Shown here one piece after another: positions 8,391-17,657 of a stretch of 56,607 nt of DNA. Origin of the DNA: Pseudoalteromonas luteoviolacea NCIMB 1942 (lineage in GTDB: Bacteria > Pseudomonadota > Gammaproteobacteria > Enterobacterales > Alteromonadaceae); the NCBI RefSeq assembly GCF_001625595.1, contig NZ_AUXT01000186.1:1-56607 (forward strand), written 5' to 3'. Under the pieces are notes generated by a model, which was not told the origin of the DNA, did not search any database, and saw nothing but the letters and a program-made list of their open reading frames with translations. The position numbers and the translations under genes are program-made. Within the stretch, counting starts at the first letter, position 1. Each line of letters starts with the position of its first letter.

Positions 8391-8593
8391 TGGATTTAGC
8401 TAAGTTTAATAAATTGCGTGCGCGTTCATTCAATGAACAAAAGTCACAGCTTAAGAAAATCGCTAAAGGGCAAACTGTTTTATGTCCTAAGTGCAATCAA
8501 GCAATTGCGTTAAACGTCGCGGTCAAGGAAGGTGAAAAGGCATACGCAAAATGCCAAAAAGGTTGCACTTATATTGAACTGGATATGACTTAA
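8390..8593 (+). CDS. Small zinc-ribbon-like protein
   Basis: This basic 67-residue protein has a CPKC pair (about residues 33-36) and a second pair in KCQKGC (about 54-58), a spacing typical of small zinc ribbons. Two Ala/Val/Leu strands lie between the pairs. Its ATG shares a base with the stop of the upstream 118-residue gene, implying one transcript. Families of this shape may bind nucleic acid, but there is no direct evidence here. It converges on the UPF0149 gene, with no clear terminator in the 35-nt gap. Confidence 0.72.
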   Translation: MDLAKFNKLRARSFNEQKSQLKKIAKGQTVLCPKCNQAIALNVAVKEGEKAYAKCQKGCTYIELDMT

Positions 8594-8628
8594 CCTAACG
8601 GTAGATTAAGCCAAAAACTGAACTATAA

Positions 8629-9216
8629 CTAGCCTTGCTCTTCATACAAGCCGCTAGCCATAGCTACTTGTTCTATCAACTCAGCAAAAGCAGGTGCAAC
8701 TTGCGCAGCGAGTTCATATTGAGCCTTACAAAATTCATCTAGCTCAATACCCGTTGTTTTACAGTAAGTTTCAACTTGCTCTTGTTCAAGACTAAAGAAA
8801 CCCAATAGCTCTGTCGTGCTTATCAAGGCTTCCTTATGCTCTTCTGAGATTTCAGCTTGAGACAGCGTACTCAGATAGCCTTGACTGCCTCTTAAAAAAC
8901 CAAGGCTCCATTGATGCATAACAATCCAAGGGGCACTTTCATCAAAAGGTAGCTTAAATCCACTGCTAAAAACTTGCTCACTGATATGATGATGCAGCGC
9001 TAAAAATGCAAACACCACCTCTTCTGTAACATGTTCATCACCAGTGGTCACTTCACTCAGCCACTGCTCAGGTTCAATCCCATCGGGACTACATACTACA
9101 GCAAACAAAAAACCCTTTACGCCATCTAATGTCATTGCCTCAGAGCCATTACTGCGCGAGCCAAGGTAATCACTTAGTAGCACTTGCTGTTCTGGTTTAA
9201 AGTCAAACTCCATCAT
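8629..9216 (-). CDS. UPF0149 (YgfB/YecA-like) family protein
   Basis: This acidic, all-helical protein of 195 residues has the family signature near the N-terminus (MTLDGVKGFLFAVVCSPDGIEPEQWL) and HQWSLGFLRG in the middle. It lacks the C-terminal zinc SEC-C motif of YecA proteins. Function is poorly understood; YgfB in Pseudomonas has been linked to gene regulation. It starts 3 nt after gspN and so is likely the last gene of the type II secretion operon. Two consecutive ATG codons (9216 and 9213) are possible starts. Confidence 0.85.
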   Translation of the reverse strand: MMEFDFKPEQQVLLSDYLGSRSNGSEAMTLDGVKGFLFAVVCSPDGIEPEQWLSEVTTGDEHVTEEVVFAFLALHHHISEQVFSSGFKLPFDESAPWIVMHQWSLGFLRGSQGYLSTLSQAEISEEHKEALISTTELLGFFSLEQEQVETYCKTTGIELDEFCKAQYELAAQVAPAFAELIEQVAMASGLYEEQG

Positions 9217-9219
9217 GGC

Positions 9220-9978
9220 TTACATGCTCACCGGGTAGCGGCCTTCAGCATCAGGACGCCCAAGAAATTTCACAGCATCATGAACTTCTTTAGGTAAAGA
9301 GGCATCAGGTTTTATATTGCCTGCAACGCGGAACTGCATATTTGCAGCAAGCGTTGCATCCGCACGTAAACCCAATAAATTCTCAGGTTCGACCATAATG
9401 GCGACGTCACCCGACTTACAGCTAAGTGCACCACTTAGGTCACCAATACTAAACCAACCCGACATACCTTTTACTTTGATTTCAGGGCTACTGATATCAC
9501 CTCGAAGTGACTCACAATATGGTTCGCCGCTATTGTATTGAGCCACTTCAAGGATAACACGGCCACTTGCATCGACAGGCAAAGGCAAATTAACTTGCTT
9601 CATCGCTTGCTCAACGCTAAACCGCAACTTAGTCTGATTTAGCTCAATGCTGTCACCAAACAAAGAAACAGCAAAGTTACTGCGGCCTGAAATTTCAGAT
9701 GCATCACGGGCATTCCCAAAATTCACTTTGCCACTTAGCTGACCAGATAACAAAGCCCAACCATTCAGTTCCCACTTAACATTATTTAGTTGTAAATTCT
9801 GATAATTTACACCACCAAGTTGACCTTGCCACAATGAACCAGATACAGCTCCTAAGCGAACATTATTGGGAATTTGAGATTGCACAACTTGCAGTGCAAC
9901 CGATGCAGGGATCGTTACCACTGTAAAAACAAGAAAAGAAAACAAAAAGACTAAGGTAATACTAACTGCATTTTTCAT
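9220..9978 (-). CDS. gspN: Type II secretion system protein N
   Basis: This is a minor inner-membrane component of the type II secretion system. The 252 residues have one N-terminal membrane segment (about 6-28) and a periplasmic beta-rich domain, with the family pattern GSLWQGQLGGVNYQNLQLNNVKWEL at about 46-70. It lies 2 nt after gspM. GspN is present in only some type II systems and is often dispensable. Confidence 0.9.
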   Translation of the reverse strand: MKNAVSITLVFLFSFLVFTVVTIPASVALQVVQSQIPNNVRLGAVSGSLWQGQLGGVNYQNLQLNNVKWELNGWALLSGQLSGKVNFGNARDASEISGRSNFAVSLFGDSIELNQTKLRFSVEQAMKQVNLPLPVDASGRVILEVAQYNSGEPYCESLRGDISSPEIKVKGMSGWFSIGDLSGALSCKSGDVAIMVEPENLLGLRADATLAANMQFRVAGNIKPDASLPKEVHDAVKFLGRPDAEGRYPVSM

Positions 9979-9980
9979 AT

Positions 9981-10457
9981 TTAAATCTCTAACACCAATC
10001 GGCTGACGCGGACATATCCTTGCTGCTGCTCTTCACCTAAGTCTAAATTAGCTACTTTTACACCGTGTTGATTGGTCAATTCATCAATCCAACTAACTAG
10101 TTTGTTGAACTCCACGTTATCGATGTTTATACGCAACGAGTTGTCCCTTGGCTGCATCTTACTTATCTGAATACCATGTCTACCGCGTGTTCTGTTTACC
10201 AACTGAGTGAGGTTTCGATTTCCTGCAACCGCTTTGTTCCCGCCGCTGGCTTTCAATTGTGCAACACTTTTTGAGACCCAAGCATGGAGTTCTTTTTGCT
10301 TTTGTAAATCTTTTTGGGCATCTTCAACCCCTTTATTCAAAGGTTTAATCACGCCCATGACCAGTGCAAAAATAACAAATACGACACCGGCAACAATCAG
10401 TAGTTTTTGCTCCTGCTCTTTCAACGATTGCCAATAGTTAATCACTTGCTGCTTCAT
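9981..10457 (-). CDS. gspM: Type II secretion system protein M
   Basis: This inner-membrane platform protein pairs with GspL. The 158 residues comprise a short cytoplasmic head, one membrane helix (about 20-38), a coiled-coil stretch (about 45-65) and a C-terminal ferredoxin-like periplasmic domain ending RVSRLVLEI. Its start overlaps the end of gspL by 4 nt, which is typical coupling in this operon. Confidence 0.93.
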   Translation of the reverse strand: MKQQVINYWQSLKEQEQKLLIVAGVVFVIFALVMGVIKPLNKGVEDAQKDLQKQKELHAWVSKSVAQLKASGGNKAVAGNRNLTQLVNRTRGRHGIQISKMQPRDNSLRINIDNVEFNKLVSWIDELTNQHGVKVANLDLGEEQQQGYVRVSRLVLEI

Positions 10458-11662
10458 GCCGCACCCCGAATTCTGATTTCGCCGATAACATAATCACCAT
10501 CATTGTTAAGTGCGCCTTGCTGTACCGTCATACCACGTTGTTCTAGGATCGATTTCACCTGACTAAATACCTGAAACCCTTTAGCTTTTGCGCGTACCCT
10601 AAGCTCATTACGCTTTCTATCATAGCGGAATGTTTCAGGTGCAAAGTCACTCACTTGACCATAAATTGCAACGAAATGATTCGTAAGCTCCAAAAAGCCA
10701 CTTTGCTCTGTACCAGATAAAGCTGCTAGCTCATTTTGAATCTGTTTGCGTAAAAGATGAGGGCGCACAACTTTGTTCGGAAATGCCTGCTTGTATACCG
10801 TCATCGCTTGTGATTTATATTCATCCGCTTCATTTTGCAGCATGACCAACTGCGCAGATTTAACAGATACAAATGCCATCAAGGCAATACTTGCTGCAAT
10901 CACACCAGCTTTCCAATCACGCCACCACTGCGGCTGCTTCTTCTTCGCAGCAAAAGGCCCTTGACGCAAGTTCAATGGCAAATCCTTCAAGCCATTTGCA
11001 AAAATGGCGAGTGGCAATTCATACTCCGCTTCTTTCGCTTGTAAGCTTTTAGTGGTTGCCAAGTTATGGGCAGGACTATAGTGCGCTAATTCAGATTCAG
11101 GCGCTAACATTAAATAGTCAGAGACCCAATCGAGCTCGACACCACTGATGTGCCAGCCAGCACTTTTAAATAACCACTGTTGCTGCAACTGAATCGCACT
11201 TAAAATATTGTCCTCTGGGTTTGGCAGTAACAACGCATCAGGAACAATTACAGAAGGCTCAATATCAAAGTCTTCAAGTACTCCCATCCAATCTGTTAGC
11301 CACTGTAAATCACACAGCGCGATATTAATAAAATGTTTATCATTAATAGATGCAGGATCACCAATCGCAATAAATAGTTCGTCGATATCGCTCGCAACTT
11401 GCTCTTCTAACATAAAAGGTAAAGCACGTTCTAATTTACGACTCCACTTGGTAGGCAACTCAACTTGCTTTAACTGCACACTTGATGCCGGTAATAACAA
11501 TGCAACGCTGCGTGAAGCGGCTTTTTCTATCAGCTCGCCAATTAAACCACTATGTTCCAACTCACCACTGGCAATAATCTGAGAATCTGACTCTGACCAT
11601 ATCAACCAATTGACCGGTTCTTGTTGTGACTGACCTACCCGGATCAACAATTTTTCTGTCAC
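10454..11662 (-). CDS. gspL: Type II secretion system protein L
   Basis: It anchors the ATPase GspE to the inner membrane. The 402 residues contain a large N-terminal actin-like cytoplasmic domain (about 1-240), a single membrane helix (about 252-270 after WWRDWKAG) and a periplasmic ferredoxin-like domain that contacts GspM. The start overlaps gspK by 4 nt and the end overlaps gspM by 4 nt. Confidence 0.94.
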   Translation of the reverse strand: MTEKLLIRVGQSQQEPVNWLIWSESDSQIIASGELEHSGLIGELIEKAASRSVALLLPASSVQLKQVELPTKWSRKLERALPFMLEEQVASDIDELFIAIGDPASINDKHFINIALCDLQWLTDWMGVLEDFDIEPSVIVPDALLLPNPEDNILSAIQLQQQWLFKSAGWHISGVELDWVSDYLMLAPESELAHYSPAHNLATTKSLQAKEAEYELPLAIFANGLKDLPLNLRQGPFAAKKKQPQWWRDWKAGVIAASIALMAFVSVKSAQLVMLQNEADEYKSQAMTVYKQAFPNKVVRPHLLRKQIQNELAALSGTEQSGFLELTNHFVAIYGQVSDFAPETFRYDRKRNELRVRAKAKGFQVFSQVKSILEQRGMTVQQGALNNDGDYVIGEIRIRGAA

Positions 11663-12645
11663 TGAACGCCTCCAAACTTACGTGCCAACACAGTTGCTTT
11701 ATTTTCTTTTATTTCGAGTATTGAAGTCATTTTAAACAACCGCTCATCAAATGAAGCCTTGGCACGCAACTTAAAATAATTACTTGTTATTGTGAATATT
11801 TTCTCAGCATCTTTGACATCCTGAGCACCTTGATTCTTCGCTTCGGTAATAAAGTGTTGCAGGTTATCAAACCCATCTTCTGGGCGGGCCGAGATGACGG
11901 CTTCCGCTCCCGATAAACTCAAACCTTCTACAAGCGCACTGATCAGTAGCGCTTGTTCTGGCAATACGGTATTGACGTTAATCGACAATTCTGTGTTTCC
12001 AGGGATCACACATACGTATGGTAAGAGTTTTTCCATTACCAAAGGATTAAATCCCTTTATGACTCGGAGTTCACTTTCCGACGCCATTAAATTATTCGCC
12101 GTCATGTAAGGCATTTGTCTCGACATATATTCATCTTCTTCCGCGCCAGAACGAAAAGTAATACTGTCTTCATCTAACCAATCATACACGCTGTCGGCCA
12201 TCGCTTCTTCACTTTCTTGTGACGGCAAATCCTCAATATTTTTTAACAGCTCAAGTAGTGCTCTATGCGCTGGATTTGTCGCTGTAGTGCTACCTTTTGC
12301 ATTTTGATCTTTTGGCGCTCTGAGCGCATTCAAATTCAAGCAAGCTTGTAAATCGGTAACTTTACCACTCAAAGTACCATGATCTACTGGGTACGGTACT
12401 TCATCAATCGCCCATGGTTGACCAAGATGTACTTTATCAGGGTCATCTTTACGACTTTCCAACAATACCTTCTTGACTAATTCCTCAGCACCATAGCTAT
12501 ACCATTTTGCCTGCTGATGGGTTTGAATATTTGCAGCCTTCTGTACTTGCACCATTAAAGACGACGACATTTCCGCGGCTAAACTCGCGGCAAGTGCAAC
12601 AATAAACAATACAATAATCAGCGCTGCGCCTTGTTGCTCTCTCAC
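11659..12645 (-). CDS. gspK: Type II secretion system minor pseudopilin GspK
   Basis: This is the large tip pseudopilin (328 residues) that caps the pseudopilus with GspI and GspJ. The short basic leader REQQG is followed by a hydrophobic helix beginning AALIIVLFIVALAA. As usual in GspK, the Glu at position +5 of other pseudopilins is absent. The large globular part carries the typical inserted helical domain and a calcium-type acidic region. It overlaps gspJ and gspL by 4 nt each. Confidence 0.94.
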   Translation of the reverse strand: MREQQGAALIIVLFIVALAASLAAEMSSSLMVQVQKAANIQTHQQAKWYSYGAEELVKKVLLESRKDDPDKVHLGQPWAIDEVPYPVDHGTLSGKVTDLQACLNLNALRAPKDQNAKGSTTATNPAHRALLELLKNIEDLPSQESEEAMADSVYDWLDEDSITFRSGAEEDEYMSRQMPYMTANNLMASESELRVIKGFNPLVMEKLLPYVCVIPGNTELSINVNTVLPEQALLISALVEGLSLSGAEAVISARPEDGFDNLQHFITEAKNQGAQDVKDAEKIFTITSNYFKLRAKASFDERLFKMTSILEIKENKATVLARKFGGVQ

Positions 12646-13391
12646 GGTCTACCACCTCGCTGACTGTTATTACCATTCCTGTTATTATTGCTATTTAAAC
12701 CATCACCTGCATTATCAAGTCCATTATTTCCAGGGCTGTTTCTACCACCACTTTGTCCTGTTTTCGCTTGCTCGACTTTACCATCGCCAGGAGTCAAAAA
12801 AATGCGTCTCATGGGCTCAGAATCTTCACGCTGAATTGTCACCGCAACCGCTAGAGGAAGCGCTTTAATTTGCCAGTTGTCTTGCCATTTTTGTTTGTCG
12901 TCAAGAAACTCAAACTTCAACTCTTCGACATTCTCAAGTAAAACTTGTGCTCTTGGCTCTGAACCATCTAATTCATCGACATAAATGCGATAAATACGCT
13001 CAAGGTTATCGTCTTTTACTCGATAGCCCACCGCTTGCAACTCTGAACGAGGCAATAAACTCACGGGGTTGGTCCAGCCATCACGAATAAAAGCAATACC
13101 ATCATATTGACTTTCTAGCGAGTATCGACCGTGAATAATGTACGTGGGGCTAAAATCCCCCGCTTCATTACGTACTTCACGCTTGGTCATTTGGTTAAAA
13201 TCTTGATCCATCAGACGAAAGGTGGTTTGTAACCCTTCAAGCTCTGCGATAGTCTCGTCTGAGGCTTCTTTGGCTTTAATGGAGGTATCTAAAATTTGGT
13301 GAGACGCGGTCACTATAAAGGCTAAAATCACCAATGCAACCATCACTTCTATCAGTGTAAAACCTGCCTGAGAACGCTTACCCTTGAACAT
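12642..13391 (-). CDS. gspJ: Type II secretion system minor pseudopilin GspJ
   Basis: The 249-residue prepilin-type protein has the cleavage motif KRSQAG/FTLIEVMVALVILAF, with Glu+5 present. The globular domain is about 40-205. The last 40 or so residues form a Gly/Asn-rich low-complexity tail that is not part of the core fold and looks disordered. It overlaps gspK by 4 nt and shares one base with the end of gspI. Confidence 0.94.
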   Translation of the reverse strand: MFKGKRSQAGFTLIEVMVALVILAFIVTASHQILDTSIKAKEASDETIAELEGLQTTFRLMDQDFNQMTKREVRNEAGDFSPTYIIHGRYSLESQYDGIAFIRDGWTNPVSLLPRSELQAVGYRVKDDNLERIYRIYVDELDGSEPRAQVLLENVEELKFEFLDDKQKWQDNWQIKALPLAVAVTIQREDSEPMRRIFLTPGDGKVEQAKTGQSGGRNSPGNNGLDNAGDGLNSNNNRNGNNSQRGGRP

Positions 13392-13780
13392 TACTTTTTG
13401 CCCTTATGCAGATAAGTGGTCAAGTCGTAAATAGTGTGCTCTCTACGTTCATTTTCAAACACTTCGATGGTTAACTTAACGAATTGAGGGTCTTCTGTTT
13501 TCTCAACTTGCTGACTCCAATACCAAGTGTGACCTGCAAACTCCTCATCACCCTTGTCGGTATTTTTACCGCTCCATTTACCGCCACTGGCTTTAGCCCG
13601 TGCCATAACCATTTGGTTTTCAGCAACCCAAGCAGCATAGGTCTGCTGCTCAATAGTGCTCATATGATTGATATGTGCACCTGTTGCTTGCAAAGCAGCA
13701 ATACCTGCAACCGCGCAGATCCCCATAGCTACCATCACCTCTAGTAGGGTAAATCCAGCTTGCTTTGATGTGCGTATCAT
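13391..13780 (-). CDS. gspI: Type II secretion system minor pseudopilin GspI
   Basis: This small pseudopilin of 129 residues is the proposed initiator of the tip complex with GspJ and GspK. The leader SKQAG/FTLLEVMVAMGICAVAG has the prepilin peptidase site and Glu+5. Its start overlaps gspH by 4 nt. The prepilin peptidase itself (GspO/PilD) is not in this window. Confidence 0.94.
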   Translation of the reverse strand: MIRTSKQAGFTLLEVMVAMGICAVAGIAALQATGAHINHMSTIEQQTYAAWVAENQMVMARAKASGGKWSGKNTDKGDEEFAGHTWYWSQQVEKTEDPQFVKLTIEVFENERREHTIYDLTTYLHKGKK

Positions 13781-14373
13781 TCAGGTTCCTGCCTTAGTTT
13801 CACCGGGGCCATAAACTCGCCTTCAATAAAGTAGACAGGCTCAGGCTCTTCTGTAAGTTCCAAGGAGATTTGAAAGGCACTTACTTCACCAGAAGATAAA
13901 ATTAATACTTGTGGGATCTTCTTTTTTTTCAGCTCTAGTAAGTTGTCATCTTCACCAGAGCCCATAACCTCTTGCCAATTGGATTGCTCTAGCAAGTTAT
14001 CCTGAGACCAAGAGAGATCTTCTAAGTTAAGCTCGATTTTGTACTCCTCTGAATACTCAATCGGCTTATAAAGCTCTTCGGCTTCGAAAGTAGTCCATTG
14101 TTCACCATCGAAGACCAAAAACTCTATCGTTTGTTTATCCAGATGAAGACCCAACTCAACCTGATTTAATACAGCGAATTCAGAGGCTAAATTAACAATG
14201 CCATGTAACTTAAGCGCTTCTTTTTCTAGCAACTGCTCATCACTCTCACCCACTGTGAATGTCACAAGCTGGATAGAAAAGCCAATTATTAGGATAACGA
14301 CCAAGATCTCAAGCAGGCTGAACCCGCGAGATCTTGATGCATTAACGGTTGGAGTCTTCACTGATAACTGCAT
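13777..14373 (-). CDS. gspH: Type II secretion system minor pseudopilin GspH
   Basis: The 198-residue pseudopilin has the leader SRSRG/FSLLEILVVILIIGF and Glu+5. A beta-rich globular domain follows, with an acidic central region (about 95-150). It joins the pseudopilus below the GspI-J-K tip. It shares one base with the stop of gspG and overlaps gspI by 4 nt. Confidence 0.92.
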   Translation of the reverse strand: MQLSVKTPTVNASRSRGFSLLEILVVILIIGFSIQLVTFTVGESDEQLLEKEALKLHGIVNLASEFAVLNQVELGLHLDKQTIEFLVFDGEQWTTFEAEELYKPIEYSEEYKIELNLEDLSWSQDNLLEQSNWQEVMGSGEDDNLLELKKKKIPQVLILSSGEVSAFQISLELTEEPEPVYFIEGEFMAPVKLRQEPE

Positions 14374-14798
14374 TAGCGGTCTTCTTCGTCTCTCCAGTTA
14401 CCGATGTCATCTTCGGTACCAACTTCACCATCAGGGCCCATTGAGAAAATATCGATTTTACCGATCTCACCAGGGCTGACTAGCTGGTAAGGATTGTCCC
14501 AAGGGTCTAGCGGTAATTCATTCAAGAAACCACCATCAGGAAAACGCTTTGGCACGGGATCAATCGTTGTTTTGTCAACAAGCGCTTCTAAGCCTTGCTC
14601 AGTCGTTGGATAGCGCTTGTTTTGCAATTTGTAAATTTTCATCGCACTTTCAATCTGAGTGATATCAAGGTTTGCTTTATCTTTTGCGGCTTGCTCTTGA
14701 TTGCCCATGATGTTTGGTGCCACGATAGACATGATCATACCGATAATCACCAGTACCACCATTACTTCTAGTAATGAAAAACCGGATTGTTTCTTCAC
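14373..14798 (-). CDS. gspG: Type II secretion system major pseudopilin GspG
   Basis: This is the main pseudopilus subunit (141 residues). It has the cleavage site KKQSG/FSLLEVMVVLVIIGM with Glu+5 and the conserved YPTTEQGLEALV segment. The C-terminal calcium-binding loop region FSMGPDGEVGTEDDIGNW has the expected Asp residues. It lies 76 nt after gspF, the largest gap in the operon. Confidence 0.96.
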   Translation of the reverse strand: MKKQSGFSLLEVMVVLVIIGMIMSIVAPNIMGNQEQAAKDKANLDITQIESAMKIYKLQNKRYPTTEQGLEALVDKTTIDPVPKRFPDGGFLNELPLDPWDNPYQLVSPGEIGKIDIFSMGPDGEVGTEDDIGNWRDEEDR

Positions 14799-14874
14799 AA
14801 TTTATACCTCTATGCTGTTTGCTTTACACTGCGCTAGGCGTGGTGTTGCTTGCGTTTATCTTTAAATTATTTGA

Positions 14875-16101
14875 CTACAGGCCAATCGCTTTGTTCATCG
14901 CCATAATAGGCTGGAGTATTGCCATTACGATAAACAGAACAATAAGTGCCATACTGGCAATCATTGCGGGCTCTAGCAGTTTTAGTGAAACGTTAACCAT
15001 ACTTTCGAATTCCCTGTCTTGGTTATTGGCGGCTCTTTCAAGCATTTGCTCCAGTTCACCTGACTTTTCACCACTGGCAATCATATGCAGCATCATGGGT
15101 GGGAATAGTTTGGTTTGATGTAATGCGGCTTTAAGACTGGCACCTTCACTTACGTGTGTAGCAGCTTCCGCTACCGCCGCTTTTATTTTCTCGTTTTCAA
15201 GTACTTGCCCAGAAATTTTCATACCCTCTAGCAATGGCACTGCACTTGATGACAAAATACTTAATGTTCTGGCAAATCTTGCCGTATTAATACCACGGCT
15301 GATTTTACCGATCCCCGGCATTTGCAATAACTTTGTGTCATACCAAAAGCGTGCTTTAGGACGCTTTAACGTATGCTGAACAGCAACAATTAATCCACCT
15401 AAAGCCACTGTCGCCTGCATCCAATAATCTTGTACAAAGTGACTAGCCGCCAGTACCCATTCGGTGGTCCAAGGTAAGACCTGATTAGACTTCTCGAAGG
15501 TTTTTAGTATTTCAGGTACTACAGTACCCAGCAAAACCGACACAATCGCAATCGCAAAGATAACCAAAATAGTTGGGTATACCATTGCCTGTGTTATTTG
15601 ACTACGCATGTGTTGGCGTTGCTCTGTGTAGTCTGCTAAGCGATTGAGTACCTCATCCAGGTGTCCCGACTTTTCGCCAGCAGCTACCATAGAGCGGTAC
15701 AGGTTATCAAATACATGAGGAAACTCAGACATGCCATCAGCTAGGGTATAACCCTCAACCACTTTTGAACGAACAGCCATTAACATACGCTTCAAACGAG
15801 GTTTTTCGCATTGCTCGGCCACAGCCATCACCGCGGCTTCAACGGGTAACGAAGATTGGATCAGCGTGGCAAGCTGTCGTGTGATAAGCGCAATGTCACT
15901 AACCGACGGCTTATAACCTCTTGATAGACTGAAGCCTCCACTGGCCTGAGACTTTTCTTTCTCAGCAGCAGGCTCTACATCCAATGGCATCATCGCTTTC
16001 TCGCGGAGCATCTGCCTAACTTGTTTGGCAGTGTCTGCTTCTAGAATGCCTTTTTTTTCCTTACCCTTCGCGTCTAAGGCGCGATACTCAAATGCAGCCA
16101 T
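14875..16101 (-). CDS. gspF: Type II secretion system inner-membrane protein F
   Basis: This is the polytopic platform protein (408 residues) around which the pseudopilus assembles. Two cytoplasmic T2SSF domains (about 70-195 and 275-395) alternate with three membrane helices (about 172-192, 222-242 and 378-400). The N-terminal [18 protein letters not shown] is characteristic. It shares one base with the stop of gspE. Confidence 0.95.
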   Translation of the reverse strand: MAAFEYRALDAKGKEKKGILEADTAKQVRQMLREKAMMPLDVEPAAEKEKSQASGGFSLSRGYKPSVSDIALITRQLATLIQSSLPVEAAVMAVAEQCEKPRLKRMLMAVRSKVVEGYTLADGMSEFPHVFDNLYRSMVAAGEKSGHLDEVLNRLADYTEQRQHMRSQITQAMVYPTILVIFAIAIVSVLLGTVVPEILKTFEKSNQVLPWTTEWVLAASHFVQDYWMQATVALGGLIVAVQHTLKRPKARFWYDTKLLQMPGIGKISRGINTARFARTLSILSSSAVPLLEGMKISGQVLENEKIKAAVAEAATHVSEGASLKAALHQTKLFPPMMLHMIASGEKSGELEQMLERAANNQDREFESMVNVSLKLLEPAMIASMALIVLFIVMAILQPIMAMNKAIGL

Positions 16102-17657
16102 TATCCTTCCTCACGCGTGACTCGCATGACTTCCTCAAGCGTAGTTTGCCCGTCTAATACACGTGCAATACCATCTTGGCGGATACTGGGACTACGTTTG
16201 CGAATATACTTTTCAACCGCTTGCTCACCCTTACCATTGTGAATCAGCTCACGAATATGTTCGTCTACCACTAACAGCTCATGAATGCCAGTTCGGCCTT
16301 TGTAGCCATTGAAGTTACACTCTTCACAACCCACTGCTCGGAAGATAGTCGTTTTAGAACCTTTATCAACCCCTAGTAATTCACATTCACGTTCGTCTGC
16401 TAAATGTAGTTCTTTACAACTAGGGCATAATGTACGAACTAATCGCTGTGATAACACACCCAGTAATGATGAAGACAGCAAGAATGGCTCAACACCCATA
16501 TCTTCCATACGAGTTATTGCACCCGATGCGGTATTGGTGTGTAGTGTCGACATTACCAAGTGACCTGTTAATGACGCCTGTACAGCTATTTGACCCGTTT
16601 CTAGGTCACGGATCTCACCAACCATCACTACGTCAGGGTCTTGACGTAAGATAGCGCGAAGGCCCCTTGCAAACGTCATATCAACCTTAGGGTTAACCTG
16701 TGTTTGACCAATGCCCGGAATTTCATATTCGATTGGATCTTCAACAGTAAGAATATTGCAATCTTTGGAATTAATCTGGGTCATACCCGCGTATAAGGTC
16801 GTACTTTTACCAGAACCTGTTGGACCGGTAACCAAGATAATTCCATGCGGTTTGGCAATAATTTCTGAGAACAATTCACGATTGCGCGCAGTCATACCTA
16901 GGTCTTCAAGGTTCAAACGCGCATTGTTTTTATCTAGTAGACGTAATACAACGCGCTCACCAAAACTTGAAGGCATGGTCGAAACACGCACATCCACGGC
17001 ACGACCCGCAATACGCAAGCTAATACGACCATCTTGCGGTACGCGTTTTTCCGCGATATCTAACTTCGCCATTACTTTAATACGAGATACCAATAGCGAC
17101 GACAATTTACGATTAGGCTGTAGCACCTCTTTTAAGACGCCATCAACCCTAAAACGAATTACCAGCTGTGTTTCAAACGTTTCAATGTGAATATCCGAAG
17201 CACCTTCTTTGATTGCTTCACTCAACATCGCATTGATCAGTTTAATGATAGGCGCATCATCGTCTGCGGCAAGCAGATCTTCTGTTTGCGGCATTTCTTC
17301 TGCCAATGAAAACAGATCTACTTCATTGCCAATGTCTTCCATCATCTGTTGCGTTTCAGAGCTGTCACGTTGGTACGATACTTCTAGCAGCAACTCAAAT
17401 TTCTCTTCATTAATGATTTCAACATTAAAGCCTGAACCAGCGACACGACGTACTTCTAGCAATGCATCCAAAGATACATCGCCTTTATGAAATACTTTGA
17501 GCCCTTTTGGGTCGTCGCTCAGTAATACCCCTTCACGGCGAGCGAAAGAGAAAGGAAGTCTGAGCTGTGGCTGTTGCTCATTGAGCTCTTCATCAGCAGC
17601 CGCTGTAACTTCATTTTCGACTGGTGCCTCTACAACACTTAAGTTGGCATCAGTCAT
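16101..17657 (-). CDS. gspE: Type II secretion system ATPase E
   Basis: This hexameric cytoplasmic ATPase powers pseudopilus assembly. With the start at 17657 the protein has 518 residues. Walker [10 protein letters not shown] lies at about 278-286, the Asp-box/Walker B region [13 protein letters not shown] at about 343-355, and a tetracysteine zinc motif (CPSC, then CEEC) near 411-448. The frame is open 31 codons further upstream, but that part lies inside gspD. I choose ATG 17657 because the resulting N-terminus [12 protein letters not shown] is sensible and a purine-rich GAGAAG precedes it. It overlaps gspD by 8 nt. Confidence 0.95.
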   Translation of the reverse strand: MTDANLSVVEAPVENEVTAAADEELNEQQPQLRLPFSFARREGVLLSDDPKGLKVFHKGDVSLDALLEVRRVAGSGFNVEIINEEKFELLLEVSYQRDSSETQQMMEDIGNEVDLFSLAEEMPQTEDLLAADDDAPIIKLINAMLSEAIKEGASDIHIETFETQLVIRFRVDGVLKEVLQPNRKLSSLLVSRIKVMAKLDIAEKRVPQDGRISLRIAGRAVDVRVSTMPSSFGERVVLRLLDKNNARLNLEDLGMTARNRELFSEIIAKPHGIILVTGPTGSGKSTTLYAGMTQINSKDCNILTVEDPIEYEIPGIGQTQVNPKVDMTFARGLRAILRQDPDVVMVGEIRDLETGQIAVQASLTGHLVMSTLHTNTASGAITRMEDMGVEPFLLSSSLLGVLSQRLVRTLCPSCKELHLADERECELLGVDKGSKTTIFRAVGCEECNFNGYKGRTGIHELLVVDEHIRELIHNGKGEQAVEKYIRKRSPSIRQDGIARVLDGQTTLEEVMRVTREEG

